20,839 nucleotides of DNA from a virus. This document shows positions 8,701 to 15,308 of this stretch, in pieces (position 1 is the first letter of the stretch; each line of letters opens with the position of its first letter). The notes beneath the pieces were generated by a model that was not told the origin of the DNA, searched no databases, and saw only the letters and a program-made list of their open reading frames with translations. The translations under genes were made by a program, and so were the position numbers. The stretch spans positions 1,401 to 22,239 of the IMG/VR virus record IMGVR_UViG_3300012005_000055; one strand, 5' to 3'.

Positions 8701-8921
8701 ACGATAACCCAATCATTAGCTTCTATGTCTCCTACAACAACTATCCAATTATTGAGTTTACCTTGAATCATGATACTTAAGGTCTCACCATTAAGTAGGC
8801 CGTAGGTCTCCGGATCTTGCCAGGAAAGCCTAGTAATCTTTCTACCTTCTAAGACAAAGCTTAAGGCTTCATCAAAAGACATACCAGCTTGACTTAGTTT
8901 CTCAGGAATAGGACTAGGCAT
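8697..8921 (-). CDS. DUF2829 / Tad2-like small protein
   Basis: 74 residues. The pattern MSFDEALSFVLEGRKITRLSW (14-34) followed by the C-terminal DIEANDWVIV matches the DUF2829 signature of an F-x-x-A-L helix, G-x-x-I-x-R-x-x-W strand and a closing D-x-x-A-x-D-W strand. Some members of this family are Tad2 proteins, which block Thoeris defence by holding its nucleotide signal. It has an AGAAAGG site 6 nt upstream of the ATG, overlaps the regulator gene by 8 bp and overlaps the dehydrogenase by 4 bp. It is somewhat shorter than usual. The family call is fairly good; the anti-defence role is inferred from the family and may not apply to this copy. Confidence 0.6.
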   Translation of the reverse strand: MPSPIPEKLSQAGMSFDEALSFVLEGRKITRLSWQDPETYGLLNGETLSIMIQGKLNNWIVVVGDIEANDWVIV

Positions 8922-9099
8922 GTGCTACCTTTCTTGATGGAGAATATGAAGATTTACCTAACTCTTTACGCTTCTTAGTGACGTATTCATTAATAGCTAT
9001 TCGTATATGCTCTGAAGCAGTACGATCATCGAAGTTACTTAAGAAGACATTATCAGTTCGGGTTATATAGAAGTTCTTGCGTACTAGATCTGAAGACAT
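8914..9099 (-). CDS. Ribbon-helix-helix DNA-binding regulator
   Basis: 61 residues from ATG at 9099. An upstream in-frame ATG at 9114 would add five residues, but it lies inside the predicted promoter. A short strand (LVRKNFYITRTD), a helix (NVFLSNFDD) and a second helix (ASEHIRIAINEYVTKKRKEL) match the MetJ/Arc/CopG ribbon-helix-helix layout. Such proteins bind as dimers to palindromic operators. The predicted promoter at 9135-9106 puts the transcript start exactly on ATG 9099, and a 21-bp dyad covers the -10 box and the start codon, so it probably represses itself. The same half-site recurs in the sugar-cassette promoter near 11790. Confidence 0.7.
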   Translation of the reverse strand: MSSDLVRKNFYITRTDNVFLSNFDDRTASEHIRIAINEYVTKKRKELGKSSYSPSRKVAHA

Positions 9100-9117
9100 G
9101 TGTATATCATACACATG
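9097..9117. promoter_or_regulatory. 21-bp operator-like dyad over the regulator's start
   Basis: Arms CATGTGTAT and ATACACATG are perfect reverse complements around a 3-nt centre. The dyad covers the predicted -10 box and the start codon of the ribbon-helix-helix gene. The same 9-nt half-site occurs once at 11783-11791. Confidence 0.75.
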
Positions 9118-9135
9118 CTAACTATTATTTGTCAA
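9106..9135 (-). promoter_or_regulatory. Sigma70-like promoter for regulator/DUF2829/dehydrogenase genes
   Basis: TTGACA at 9135-9130, an 18-bp spacer and TATGAT at 9111-9106. The predicted first base is 9099, the A of the regulator's ATG, so the mRNA would be leaderless. Confidence 0.65.
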
Positions 9136-9817
9136 GATTAGTTTCGTATCCGGGTACTACTCGTCTATCTTCCGGCTTAACAAAGAACCATGATCGAGGG
9201 CTATCGCGTCTTTCACCTTCTATTTTAGCTTTACTACCTAGTATAAAGAGTGGTTTAACTTGGTATGCATCCATGTAACCATGAATAGCCGGGATTACAT
9301 GCATTAAGTACTCTTGCTTCTGGTGTGTAGTCTTTCGTCTTACATAGTCGTGACCCGCTACAATCCCCCCAGGGCGTACCTTCTTAGTCCATTGAGTGAT
9401 ATCATCCACAACGTGCTGATACTCATGATTGCCGTCAATGTAGACGAAATCAAAGTAGTTATCAGGGAAAGACTTTACAACATCCATAGAGAATCCTTTA
9501 ATCAGTTCTGCATTATATGGTTTAAGTCTTGCTTTTGCTTCCTCATAGATACCATCTAGTTTAGTTTGAGTTACATGATCTCTATATTCTTTATACGCAG
9601 TCCAGGCATCGACACTAAATAAGTGGACTCCGGGATTATTTCTACAGAGTACTTCTGAATACAAACCTCTTTCTACTCCTATCTCTACTCCTTTAGTAAA
9701 GCCTAAGTCTTTGAAGATACTAGCTAGAAACTCTCTATCTGTATTAGGGATTTCAACTAACTGATCTTTTAAGTTGACTCTAAATGACTTCTGTAAATAT
9801 TCTAGTGTTGGGTTCAT
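9125..9817 (-). CDS. Class I SAM-dependent methyltransferase (Methyltransf_24 type)
   Basis: 230 residues. The SAM-binding motif is VEIGVERGLYSE (44-55), followed by an acidic residue in FSVDAW (67-72). FVYIDGNHEYQHVVDDITQW (124-143) and GGIVAGHDYV (150-159) are the hallmark of the Methyltransf_24 group, found in sugar and small-molecule O-methyltransferases and in many glycan clusters. It lies between the GT4 gene and the regulator, with the end of this gene just 10 nt before the regulator's promoter -35 box begins its reading direction. No clear Shine-Dalgarno site precedes its ATG. It probably methylates a sugar or a protein-linked glycan (inference from context). Confidence 0.8.
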   Translation of the reverse strand: MNPTLEYLQKSFRVNLKDQLVEIPNTDREFLASIFKDLGFTKGVEIGVERGLYSEVLCRNNPGVHLFSVDAWTAYKEYRDHVTQTKLDGIYEEAKARLKPYNAELIKGFSMDVVKSFPDNYFDFVYIDGNHEYQHVVDDITQWTKKVRPGGIVAGHDYVRRKTTHQKQEYLMHVIPAIHGYMDAYQVKPLFILGSKAKIEGERRDSPRSWFFVKPEDRRVVPGYETNLDK

Positions 9818-9837
9818 AAGTATGTTATAGCAGATGA

Positions 9838-10716
9838 TTATATTAAAAGTCTATCCCAAAAACCTTTGATGATAGTCTCCCAGTTAAAGATCTGTTTAGC
9901 TCTTTGTAGTTCTGCCTCTGTTACTTCCCGAGAACCCTTTTTAAATACTTTCTCTAGGCTTGTTTGTACTTGCTCTCTATTGCCTTCCTCTATATAGACA
10001 GCCATATTTTCAAACCAGGCTCTATAATGGGGCTTATTGAACATAATCGGCCTTGCTCCACACATTAACCCTTCTGCTGCCGGTAGTTCAAAGCCTTCTA
10101 TGCGTCTTAAGCCGGAGACAAATTCACTAATAGAATAGTAATAGGCTAACTCATCATCAGTTATGTTTGTTTTACAAAAGACTCCGGGGATATTTACCTC
10201 TTCACCTAGAAAGAATACTTTTCTATCTAGTGATGTACCAGCCTGTATACACTCTTTCGCTGACTCAGTAAGTAATCCTCTACTATTTGTCGCTATAACG
10301 GCTGCTTTATGACCCTTACTACTCTTTCTATCATAGAAAACGCTTGTATCAACTCCTAATGGGGCATAGTAGAAAGGAAATTGCTCATGTACTTTATCCT
10401 CAAAGCATAGTTCGGGTAGATAGTAATAACTCCATACTAGCCTCGCATTTTGCCACATATCTAACCAATCGGAAGTACTAGGATTCTTAGTACTTCGCAA
10501 AACGTACTGAATCATAGCATAGGGTTTATTGTACTTATTAAGAAGATCTATTTGTGCTTTTATACCATCATGCCTACCGGTTATATGGAGAATAACTAGA
10601 TCTGAATCACTAGGACTATCAGTAATCTCTAAACCTTCCGGCTTATACATAACTAACGCATCTCGTACTCTTTGTAAAGCTCTATCTTCTACCGGTAACT
10701 CTAAGTAAACTTTCAT
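9838..10716 (-). CDS. GT4-type glycosyltransferase
   Basis: 292 residues. The C-terminal half carries the EX7E motif EGFELPAAE (E207 and E215) followed by GLMCGARPIMFN, the donor-binding signature of GT-B family 4 enzymes. YYAPLGVDTSVFYDR (116-130) is the usual linker before the second Rossmann domain. The N-terminal acceptor domain is short compared with typical 350-400 residue members. The ATG overlaps the stop of the upstream 49-residue gene (ATGA). GT4 enzymes are retaining and use UDP- or GDP-sugars. It probably extends the glycan begun by the GT-A enzymes in the same operon. Confidence 0.82.
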   Translation of the reverse strand: MKVYLELPVEDRALQRVRDALVMYKPEGLEITDSPSDSDLVILHITGRHDGIKAQIDLLNKYNKPYAMIQYVLRSTKNPSTSDWLDMWQNARLVWSYYYLPELCFEDKVHEQFPFYYAPLGVDTSVFYDRKSSKGHKAAVIATNSRGLLTESAKECIQAGTSLDRKVFFLGEEVNIPGVFCKTNITDDELAYYYSISEFVSGLRRIEGFELPAAEGLMCGARPIMFNKPHYRAWFENMAVYIEEGNREQVQTSLEKVFKKGSREVTEAELQRAKQIFNWETIIKGFWDRLLI

Positions 10717-10862
10717 TTATAATGAATAACTATATTCCATGTACCATTGTTAGGGTGCATTTCTATCATATCAACTGTCTCTTTACTAATAGATTGAGTA
10801 TTAAAGATATTAAGAAACGCTTGTAAGGTCTTAACAGTTATCTTTTGATGTTTGTCGCTCAT
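10713..10862 (-). CDS. Small hypothetical protein (49 residues)
   Basis: The start is ATG 10862, which overlaps the TGA of the upstream glycosyltransferase (ATGA); an earlier in-frame start would lie inside that gene. The stop overlaps the next ATG (ATGA). This tight coupling on both sides supports expression. The sequence has a predicted helix (TVKTLQAFLNIF) and a C-terminal strand (TWNIVIHYK). No family is recognised. Confidence 0.6.
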   Translation of the reverse strand: MSDKHQKITVKTLQAFLNIFNTQSISKETVDMIEMHPNNGTWNIVIHYK

Positions 10863-11779
10863 TTGCTTCGTATACTTTCTATTAATTCTGGTGTCCATCC
10901 TGGTACAGGACTGAACTTCTCAATAAGCCAAGCTAGATCGTGGATTGCTTTAGGATACCTGTTATTAAACCAGTAGTCATCACAATATTTCTCTCCATCC
11001 ATCATACCAAACTTATCTATAAAGTACATTCGACCAGTAATCTTACCTTTATGAAGATGTGCATACCATGTCTTTTTATTAACCATTACTTGCCCGCCAC
11101 TTAACCAGCACTTAAGGCCTAGCTCTTGAGCCTCTCTGACAAATTCACCATATCCTTCTATCTGCATACCTTCTAATTGATTCCAGAAGTAATCTTTAGT
11201 CATAAACCAGCATGATCCTTGAAAAGATAGGTCTTCATCTATATCATACTCCGGTTTATTAAGGCGTTCTTTGATTCGTTCGTTCCAGACTTGGCCTTTA
11301 GCTCCGTCATGACTAGGACTAGATAGAAATTCGTAATCAACATCTGGCTTACCGACATCTAAGATAGCCCAATTCTCTGCATCTAATCGCTTTCGTCTAG
11401 GTATAACTATCCAGTTAGGCTGCATATCTGCCTTAAGTTTAAGATCAAAGCCTTCATCATACATACAATGAGCGTCTGACTTAAGTAAGTATTCTCCGGT
11501 TGCTATTGAAGCTGTAGCGTTTATTCCTGATCGCATGCCTCTACCCTGTCCTCTATGAATGTAGTTGACTCTTGGATCATTAATCATCTCTTGATGATAG
11601 GTAGTTCCTTTAATCTCTCCTGATGTAACGGTAAATTCTGTAGGCCAGTAACCGTCTAGATTGACGATGATCTCTATATCTCCTCTAGCATTATCTAAAA
11701 TACCTTTAATAGTTTGATTAAGAAAGATCTCATTTTTAGCAGGGATAATAATAGATACTTTACCTTTAATCGTGGTCAT
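10859..11779 (-). CDS. GT-A glycosyltransferase, polypeptide-GalNAc-transferase-like
   Basis: 306 residues from ATG 11779 (a GTG 9 nt earlier is in frame but falls within the predicted promoter). VSIIIPAKNE is the family 2 opening. DAH in LLKSDAHCMYDEGFD is a DxH metal motif like that of GT27 enzymes. EAQELGLKCWLSGG and then TWYAH match the region equivalent to WGGEN and the following histidine in GT27. It is a paralogue of the first half of the 5585-7210 enzyme (shared GSCxxxT and WLSGGxV blocks) but lacks the zinc-ribbon insert and the second domain. It is the first gene of the sugar cassette, beginning 3 nt after the predicted transcript start. It probably starts O-glycosylation on the nearby (Ser-X)n proteins (inference). 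Confidence 0.8.
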   Translation of the reverse strand: MTTIKGKVSIIIPAKNEIFLNQTIKGILDNARGDIEIIVNLDGYWPTEFTVTSGEIKGTTYHQEMINDPRVNYIHRGQGRGMRSGINATASIATGEYLLKSDAHCMYDEGFDLKLKADMQPNWIVIPRRKRLDAENWAILDVGKPDVDYEFLSSPSHDGAKGQVWNERIKERLNKPEYDIDEDLSFQGSCWFMTKDYFWNQLEGMQIEGYGEFVREAQELGLKCWLSGGQVMVNKKTWYAHLHKGKITGRMYFIDKFGMMDGEKYCDDYWFNNRYPKAIHDLAWLIEKFSPVPGWTPELIESIRSK

Positions 11780-11788
11780 ACTATACAC

Positions 11789-11818
11789 ATGCTAATAGAC
11801 TAGGCTATTATCTGTCAA
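11789..11818 (-). promoter_or_regulatory. Promoter of the sugar cassette
   Basis: TTGACA at 11818-11813, an 18-bp spacer and TAGCAT at 11794-11789. The predicted start is 11782, 3 nt before ATG 11779. It shares 13 nt exactly with the regulator promoter (including half-site CATGTGTAT), and a TTGACA-RATAATAG block, separated by a 9-nt insertion relative to that promoter. Confidence 0.6.
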
Positions 11819-12556
11819 CTAAACAAAGGGAAAGGAAGGACTTGGAGACATAGAAGGTGAATTAGAACTACTTGGTGATGCAGATGATGAAGGACTCTGT
11901 GAAGCACTAGGACTCTTTGAAGGTGACGAACTGGCACTAATAGATGCAGACGGAGATTGTGAAGGCGAAGAACTACTACTGACTGACGCAGAAGGACTAA
12001 CAGAACCACTAGGACTGACAGAAGCACTAGGACTTTGTGAAGAACTAGCTGAAGCTGAAGGCGATACGCTCAAACTCATACTAACAGAAGGTGATTGTGA
12101 AGCAGAAGATGAACTACTTGGTGATACTGACGCAGAAGGACTGACAGAAGCACTAGGACTCTGTGAAGCTGAAGGTGATACAGATGATACGGCGGTTGTA
12201 TTAGCTAACTGCCATAAAGCCGAACTAGTTGTACCTACATTAATATAGAGATTACGCCCTACTGTCTTAGATGATAACCAGAAGAAAGCTCCTAGTTTAA
12301 ATCCTGAATAACTTGTAGGTAATGTATCCCCTTCAGCTTCTAAGATGAGATCAGTTGTATTAAGTGGTGCGGGATTTTGTGCTGTAACATACCCTAATGT
12401 ATCGTAACGAAGTACTCTATTATTAACGTAGATAGATAGTGCTGCTAAAAATGCAACTTCTGAATTATTACGGGATACACTAGGTAAAGCATTAACTCTA
12501 TCTATCTCTTTCTGTGTCTCTATTGGTAGCTGTGATTTGATTTCAAATGATGCCAT
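11819..12556 (-). CDS. (Ser-X)n protein after the capsid gene, possible head fibre
   Basis: 245 residues. Residues 1-122 form a small globular domain (AFLAALSIYVNNRVLRYD, then RNLYINVGTTSSALWQLANT). Residues 124-242 are (Ser-X)n with Q, M, K and G among the X residues, and the protein ends in SPSFPFV. It directly follows the major capsid gene and precedes the sugar cassette. A head-decoration or head-fibre role would fit this position, with a serine-rich stalk exposed at the C-terminus; a tail role is possible. The ATG follows a T8 run and an AGAGGG site. No family is recognised for the N-terminal domain. Confidence 0.75.
   Translation of the reverse strand: MASFEIKSQLPIETQKEIDRVNALPSVSRNNSEVAFLAALSIYVNNRVLRYDTLGYVTAQNPAPLNTTDLILEAEGDTLPTSYSGFKLGAFFWLSSKTVGRNLYINVGTTSSALWQLANTTAVSSVSPSASQSPSASVSPSASVSPSSSSSASQSPSVSMSLSVSPSASASSSQSPSASVSPSGSVSPSASVSSSSSPSQSPSASISASSSPSKSPSASQSPSSSASPSSSNSPSMSPSPSFPFV
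11831..12187 (-). repeat. (Ser-X)n repeat, about 119 residues
   Basis: Serine at nearly every second residue, as in the large fibre protein, with P, A, V, Q and S common at the other positions. DNA copies differ by synonymous changes. Confidence 0.88.
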
Positions 12557-12645
12557 AAAAAAAAGCCCTCTTTCTTTAAAACCTACTGCTTATATTAAAC
12601 TTTAGGTTCTAAAGCTTTAGGCTTTAATTAATGTTTCCTATCTCT
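12557..12645 (-). other. Intergenic region with two weak hairpins
   Basis: Between capsid and (Ser-X)n genes. One hairpin has 9-bp arms at 12597-12605 and 12609-12617 with a 3-nt loop and no U-run. The other (12558-12577) pairs AAAGAAAG with CTTTTTTT and carries AGGG, part of the ribosome site, in its loop. Both include one G-U pair. Neither is a convincing terminator. Confidence 0.4.
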
Positions 12646-13755
12646 TTAGGCGAAGGTAAAGAATCCTTCTGCTGCATAGTGGCGTCTGGAATCAGTTACT
12701 TTAGCCCCATAGACGAACAAATCCTTATAGGCCGTTCCGAAGTCTCCGATAATATCTTCTTCCATACGAGCATCAATTACTTTTTCTGCCATAGTGATCC
12801 AGTTCTTTTGAACTGCTAAACAGTGATAGCCGTTAGTATTATCTCCGGTAAGTCTATTAGATACATAGACATGGAAGCCTAGCAAGTCTCCAACGTATCC
12901 CTTTTGAATAAGCTGTGAATATACTTCTGGTACATGAAGAGCGATACCGGTTGCTCGAACTACTGTATTCATAAACTCTGGTGGAACTACGAGTACACGG
13001 TCAGTATCCGGTACAGATGAATGACTGAACTTTTCAGCCTGATCTAACTTAAGTCTAAGTGAAGCGACATATTGGAGTAAGTTAGTAGTAGTAATTGATA
13101 CGACTGTAGCTGCTTCGATTGTGTAACTTGCTCCTGCTGCAATAGCTCCTCCTGTGTAAGCTGAAGTTGCATCATCTTTATCATCTTCAATGACTATTGT
13201 AGTTGCATCAGTATACGTCTTTACTCTGTACCACTTAGTATGACCAGTTGCTTTGAAGCCCTTACCAACCATAGCTGAAGTAAATGTAGTTCCTGATCCT
13301 GTTACTGCTCCTGTTGTAACATCTACTGTAACTGTACCAGTCGTGTAGTCTGTACCAACTCTATTCCCTGCTGCTACGTCTCCATAGAAGCCAAGTAAGA
13401 AGGTTTCTTTATTCTTGTTACGTTCATTAGCAACCTGGCTAACGATAGTAGGGTGTGGATCTTTGATATATGAGAGCCAGTTAGCAAGATCTTTTTCTTT
13501 CCAATAGAATGATTTGTACTGGTCAATAACTAATGTAGCGTTGTTTTCTGTGAGGTCATCTGCTGAAAGAGCAGAATTTGCATAGGTTTTTTCTGAAAGC
13601 CTATCGAAGTTAAGAATGTTTAGTTTACTACCTACTGCGTTGATTTCTCCCTGATAATTGCGGTTAGCGATAATGTCTGTTAAATCTCTATCATACATTT
13701 CTAACATTAGTTTGTTAGAAAATCCTTGTGCTATTGTTGTTGCTCGTGTTGCCAT
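12646..13755 (-). CDS. HK97-fold major capsid protein
   Basis: 369 residues. Its place after a scaffold-like gene, its length and its content fit a major capsid protein: an N-terminal helix-rich arm (FSNKLMLEMYDRDLTDIIAN), a long basic and aromatic helix region (SFYWKEKDLANW), a late-domain segment (DRVLVVPPEFMNTVVRATGIAL) and GDLLGFHVYVSNRLTG near the A domain, all typical of HK97-type coats. A beta-rich insert at about residues 134-214 (GSGTTFTSAMVGKGF, then TTIVIEDD) looks like an added surface domain. It has its own strong promoter and a 66-nt leader. There is no ribosome site at the usual distance; AGAGG lies about 25 nt upstream. No protease gene is seen near it. Confidence 0.82.
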   Translation of the reverse strand: MATRATTIAQGFSNKLMLEMYDRDLTDIIANRNYQGEINAVGSKLNILNFDRLSEKTYANSALSADDLTENNATLVIDQYKSFYWKEKDLANWLSYIKDPHPTIVSQVANERNKNKETFLLGFYGDVAAGNRVGTDYTTGTVTVDVTTGAVTGSGTTFTSAMVGKGFKATGHTKWYRVKTYTDATTIVIEDDKDDATSAYTGGAIAAGASYTIEAATVVSITTTNLLQYVASLRLKLDQAEKFSHSSVPDTDRVLVVPPEFMNTVVRATGIALHVPEVYSQLIQKGYVGDLLGFHVYVSNRLTGDNTNGYHCLAVQKNWITMAEKVIDARMEEDIIGDFGTAYKDLFVYGAKVTDSRRHYAAEGFFTFA

Positions 13756-13827
13756 ATTTGTTTAAAGTTTTGTGTAATTTCCTCTTACAGATTTCTTAAA
13801 CTTCTCTGTAGTTGTTATTACTTACTC

Positions 13828-13857
13828 AGTATATGTACTCAGCTTATATAGTGTCAA
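13828..13857 (-). promoter_or_regulatory. Strong promoter of the capsid gene
   Basis: TTGACA at 13857-13852, an 18-bp spacer and TATACT at 13833-13828. This is the best match to the sigma70 consensus in the window. The predicted start is 13821, which gives a 66-nt leader. Confidence 0.7.
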
Positions 13858-13879
13858 TAATCTTGTTTGAAGCTAAGTG

Positions 13880-13909
13880 TTGACAAGTGATAATAGTAGT
13901 TTATAGAAT
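13880..13909 (+). promoter_or_regulatory. Promoter of the plus-strand gene
   Basis: TTGACA at 13880-13885, an 18-bp spacer and TAGAAT at 13904-13909. The predicted start is 13916, the G of the GTG start codon, which suggests a leaderless mRNA. Confidence 0.6.
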
Positions 13910-13915
13910 GATATA

Positions 13916-14242
13916 GTGACTGATCGAGAAAAGAAGCAAATGAGTAGGTTATTCAATGAGGATAGATATTCTTTTGCTGAACTAGGTAGGCTTTATGGCT
14001 TAAGTAGGGAAAGAGCAAGGATCATTGTTCATGGAGATAATAAAGATAACTATCTACTGCCTAGCATATTAGTAAATCGTGGTATTTGTACTATGTGTTT
14101 ATATAAAGGTATAACAGATATCCATTATATAGATGGTAACGTAGATAATACATCCCCTCGTAACCTCATAGCCTTATGTGATTTCTGTATTAAGAATACG
14201 AAGAAGCGAATGAAGAATAAGCCTACTCAATTTCAGTTCTAA
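13916..14242 (+). CDS. HTH and HNH-like zinc protein, possibly catalytically changed
   Basis: 108 residues. The N-terminal part (18-38, YSFAELGRLYGLSRERARIIV) resembles the helix-turn-helix of sigma factors and resolvases. The C-terminal part has zinc ligands CTMC and CDFC around DIHYIDGNVDNTSPRNLIAL, which is HNH-like. The usual HH at the start of the HNH core is HY here, so the general-base histidine seems replaced by tyrosine, and the final CxxCH lacks its histidine. It may be a DNA-binding regulator rather than a nuclease. A GTG at 13916 fits a leaderless mRNA; an ATG at 13940 would give 100 residues. It is the only plus-strand gene in the window and overlaps the end of the scaffold gene by 20 bp tail to tail. 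Confidence 0.68.
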   Translation: MTDREKKQMSRLFNEDRYSFAELGRLYGLSRERARIIVHGDNKDNYLLPSILVNRGICTMCLYKGITDIHYIDGNVDNTSPRNLIALCDFCIKNTKKRMKNKPTQFQF

Positions 14243-15029
14243 TTTTACCGGCCTTTAGAAGTCTAACATATTCATTATAATCACTATTTCTAATCCTTAC
14301 AGATTCTTGAACACTAATCTTATCATCTCTTGGCTTCATTATCTTCTTATCCCCGCCTTGTCCAGTCTCTAGCATCTTACCGGTATGCTTTACTTGTGAC
14401 TTACTGACATCATAGAGAAAAGATTTAAGAATTAGATCCATAGATTGCATACGTCTAGTCTTATCTTTTGCATACTCTTTGAATTGTGTTTGCTTACCTT
14501 CTAGTTCCGGATTATGATTAAGTGTTTTAGGATTATCTATAAACTCGTCTACCTTATCATTCCATTCTTCTACTACTACTCTTTGTTCATCTGCTTTAGC
14601 CAATACCTCAAAGCGTCTTCTATTAGCTAGATTATCTTTAGCTAGTCGCTTTTCAGTATCAGACATTAACTCCCAGTCTGTATACTCACTCTTTAACTCT
14701 TGATCTGTAGGTTCCGGTAGATTATTAGCCTCAATAAAGGCACTATTAATCTTCTTCTTATCTTCATTAAGCTTCTGTACTTCATCTATTGCCCGTTCTT
14801 CTTTAGTATCAACTGGTGTAACTTTCTCTTCCTCTTCGACTATTTCTTCCTCTTCAACTGGTTCATCTACTACTTCCTGTTCTTGGGATTCTTCTTCTTG
14901 AGGCTGTGAGGGTTCATCTACTACTTTCTCTTCAGGTTCTTCTTTATCTTCCATTACTTCGAGGGCTTCTGAAGTTTGTTTGAGTTGTGCTTCTAATTCT
15001 TCTCTGGTTAAGTGATGGTCATCTGGCAT
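14223..15029 (-). CDS. Probable capsid scaffold protein
   Basis: 268 residues. The first third is very acidic, with runs of Glu, Pro and Val (EEEEIVEEEE). The middle is rich in predicted helix and coiled coil (VQKLNEDKKKINSAFIEANN, EKRLAKDNLANRRRFEVLAKADEQR). The C-terminal end is basic (MKPRDDKISVQESVRIRNSDYNEYV). An acidic helical protein lying between portal and capsid genes is the usual position for a scaffold. No protease domain is seen, and family homology cannot be judged by eye. The leader has an AAGGA site 12 nt before the ATG and matches the terminase leader. Confidence 0.6.
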   Translation of the reverse strand: MPDDHHLTREELEAQLKQTSEALEVMEDKEEPEEKVVDEPSQPQEEESQEQEVVDEPVEEEEIVEEEEKVTPVDTKEERAIDEVQKLNEDKKKINSAFIEANNLPEPTDQELKSEYTDWELMSDTEKRLAKDNLANRRRFEVLAKADEQRVVVEEWNDKVDEFIDNPKTLNHNPELEGKQTQFKEYAKDKTRRMQSMDLILKSFLYDVSKSQVKHTGKMLETGQGGDKKIMKPRDDKISVQESVRIRNSDYNEYVRLLKAGKIRTEIE

Positions 15030-15057
15030 AGTTTAATCCATTCCTTACGGGTGTAGG
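15030..15057 (-). promoter_or_regulatory. Leader shared with the small terminase gene
   Basis: CCTACACCCGTAAGGAATGG lies before this ATG and the same sequence with one fewer C lies before the small terminase ATG. CCTAC can pair with GTAAGG (one bulged A), which would cover the AAGG ribosome site. Confidence 0.6.
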
Positions 15058-15062
15058 ATTCC

Positions 15063-15302
15063 TTATTCTTCTATTTCATCTTGACCATCATCAGGTGATG
15101 AGGGAAAAGGGTTAGTATCTGCTACTTGTTCCTCTGGTTTATCTATAATAATCTTTTCACCTAATACTTCTTTATATTGTTCTTTAGTCTTACGACCCAT
15201 ATAGGATTGTCTTGCTTGAAGAAAGCCTTTATCTTCCGGAGTTAGTTCACCAATAGGCTTACTGAGGATTCTATTAAATTCGTTTGTTGTCTGTTCGTCC
15301 AT
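15063..15302 (-). CDS. Small acidic protein of the head module
   Basis: 79 residues. The N-terminal half is helical (EFNRILSKPIGELTPEDKGF, then LQARQSYMGRKTKEQYKEVL). The C-terminal quarter is acidic and likely disordered (NPFPSSPDDGQDEIEE). Its promoter places the predicted first base exactly on ATG 15302. Similar short proteins with a FLxARxxYL-like motif next to portal genes are seen in environmental phages, but I cannot assign a function. Confidence 0.65.
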   Translation of the reverse strand: MDEQTTNEFNRILSKPIGELTPEDKGFLQARQSYMGRKTKEQYKEVLGEKIIIDKPEEQVADTNPFPSSPDDGQDEIEE

Positions 15303-15308
15303 ACAGTT

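Larger units (their letters stand above)
13756..13915. promoter_or_regulatory. Divergent promoter region
   Basis: This 160-nt gap holds back-to-back promoters: one leftward for the capsid gene and one rightward for the HTH/HNH-like gene, with their -35 boxes 22 bp apart. The capsid leader contains a 6-bp stem, TACAGA with TCTGTA. Confidence 0.6.

Noticed and set aside
8701-8712. A TTG start for the nucleotide-sugar dehydrogenase at 8712
   Set aside because: ATG 8700 overlaps the preceding stop as ATGA, the common coupling in this operon, and begins directly before the Rossmann strand.
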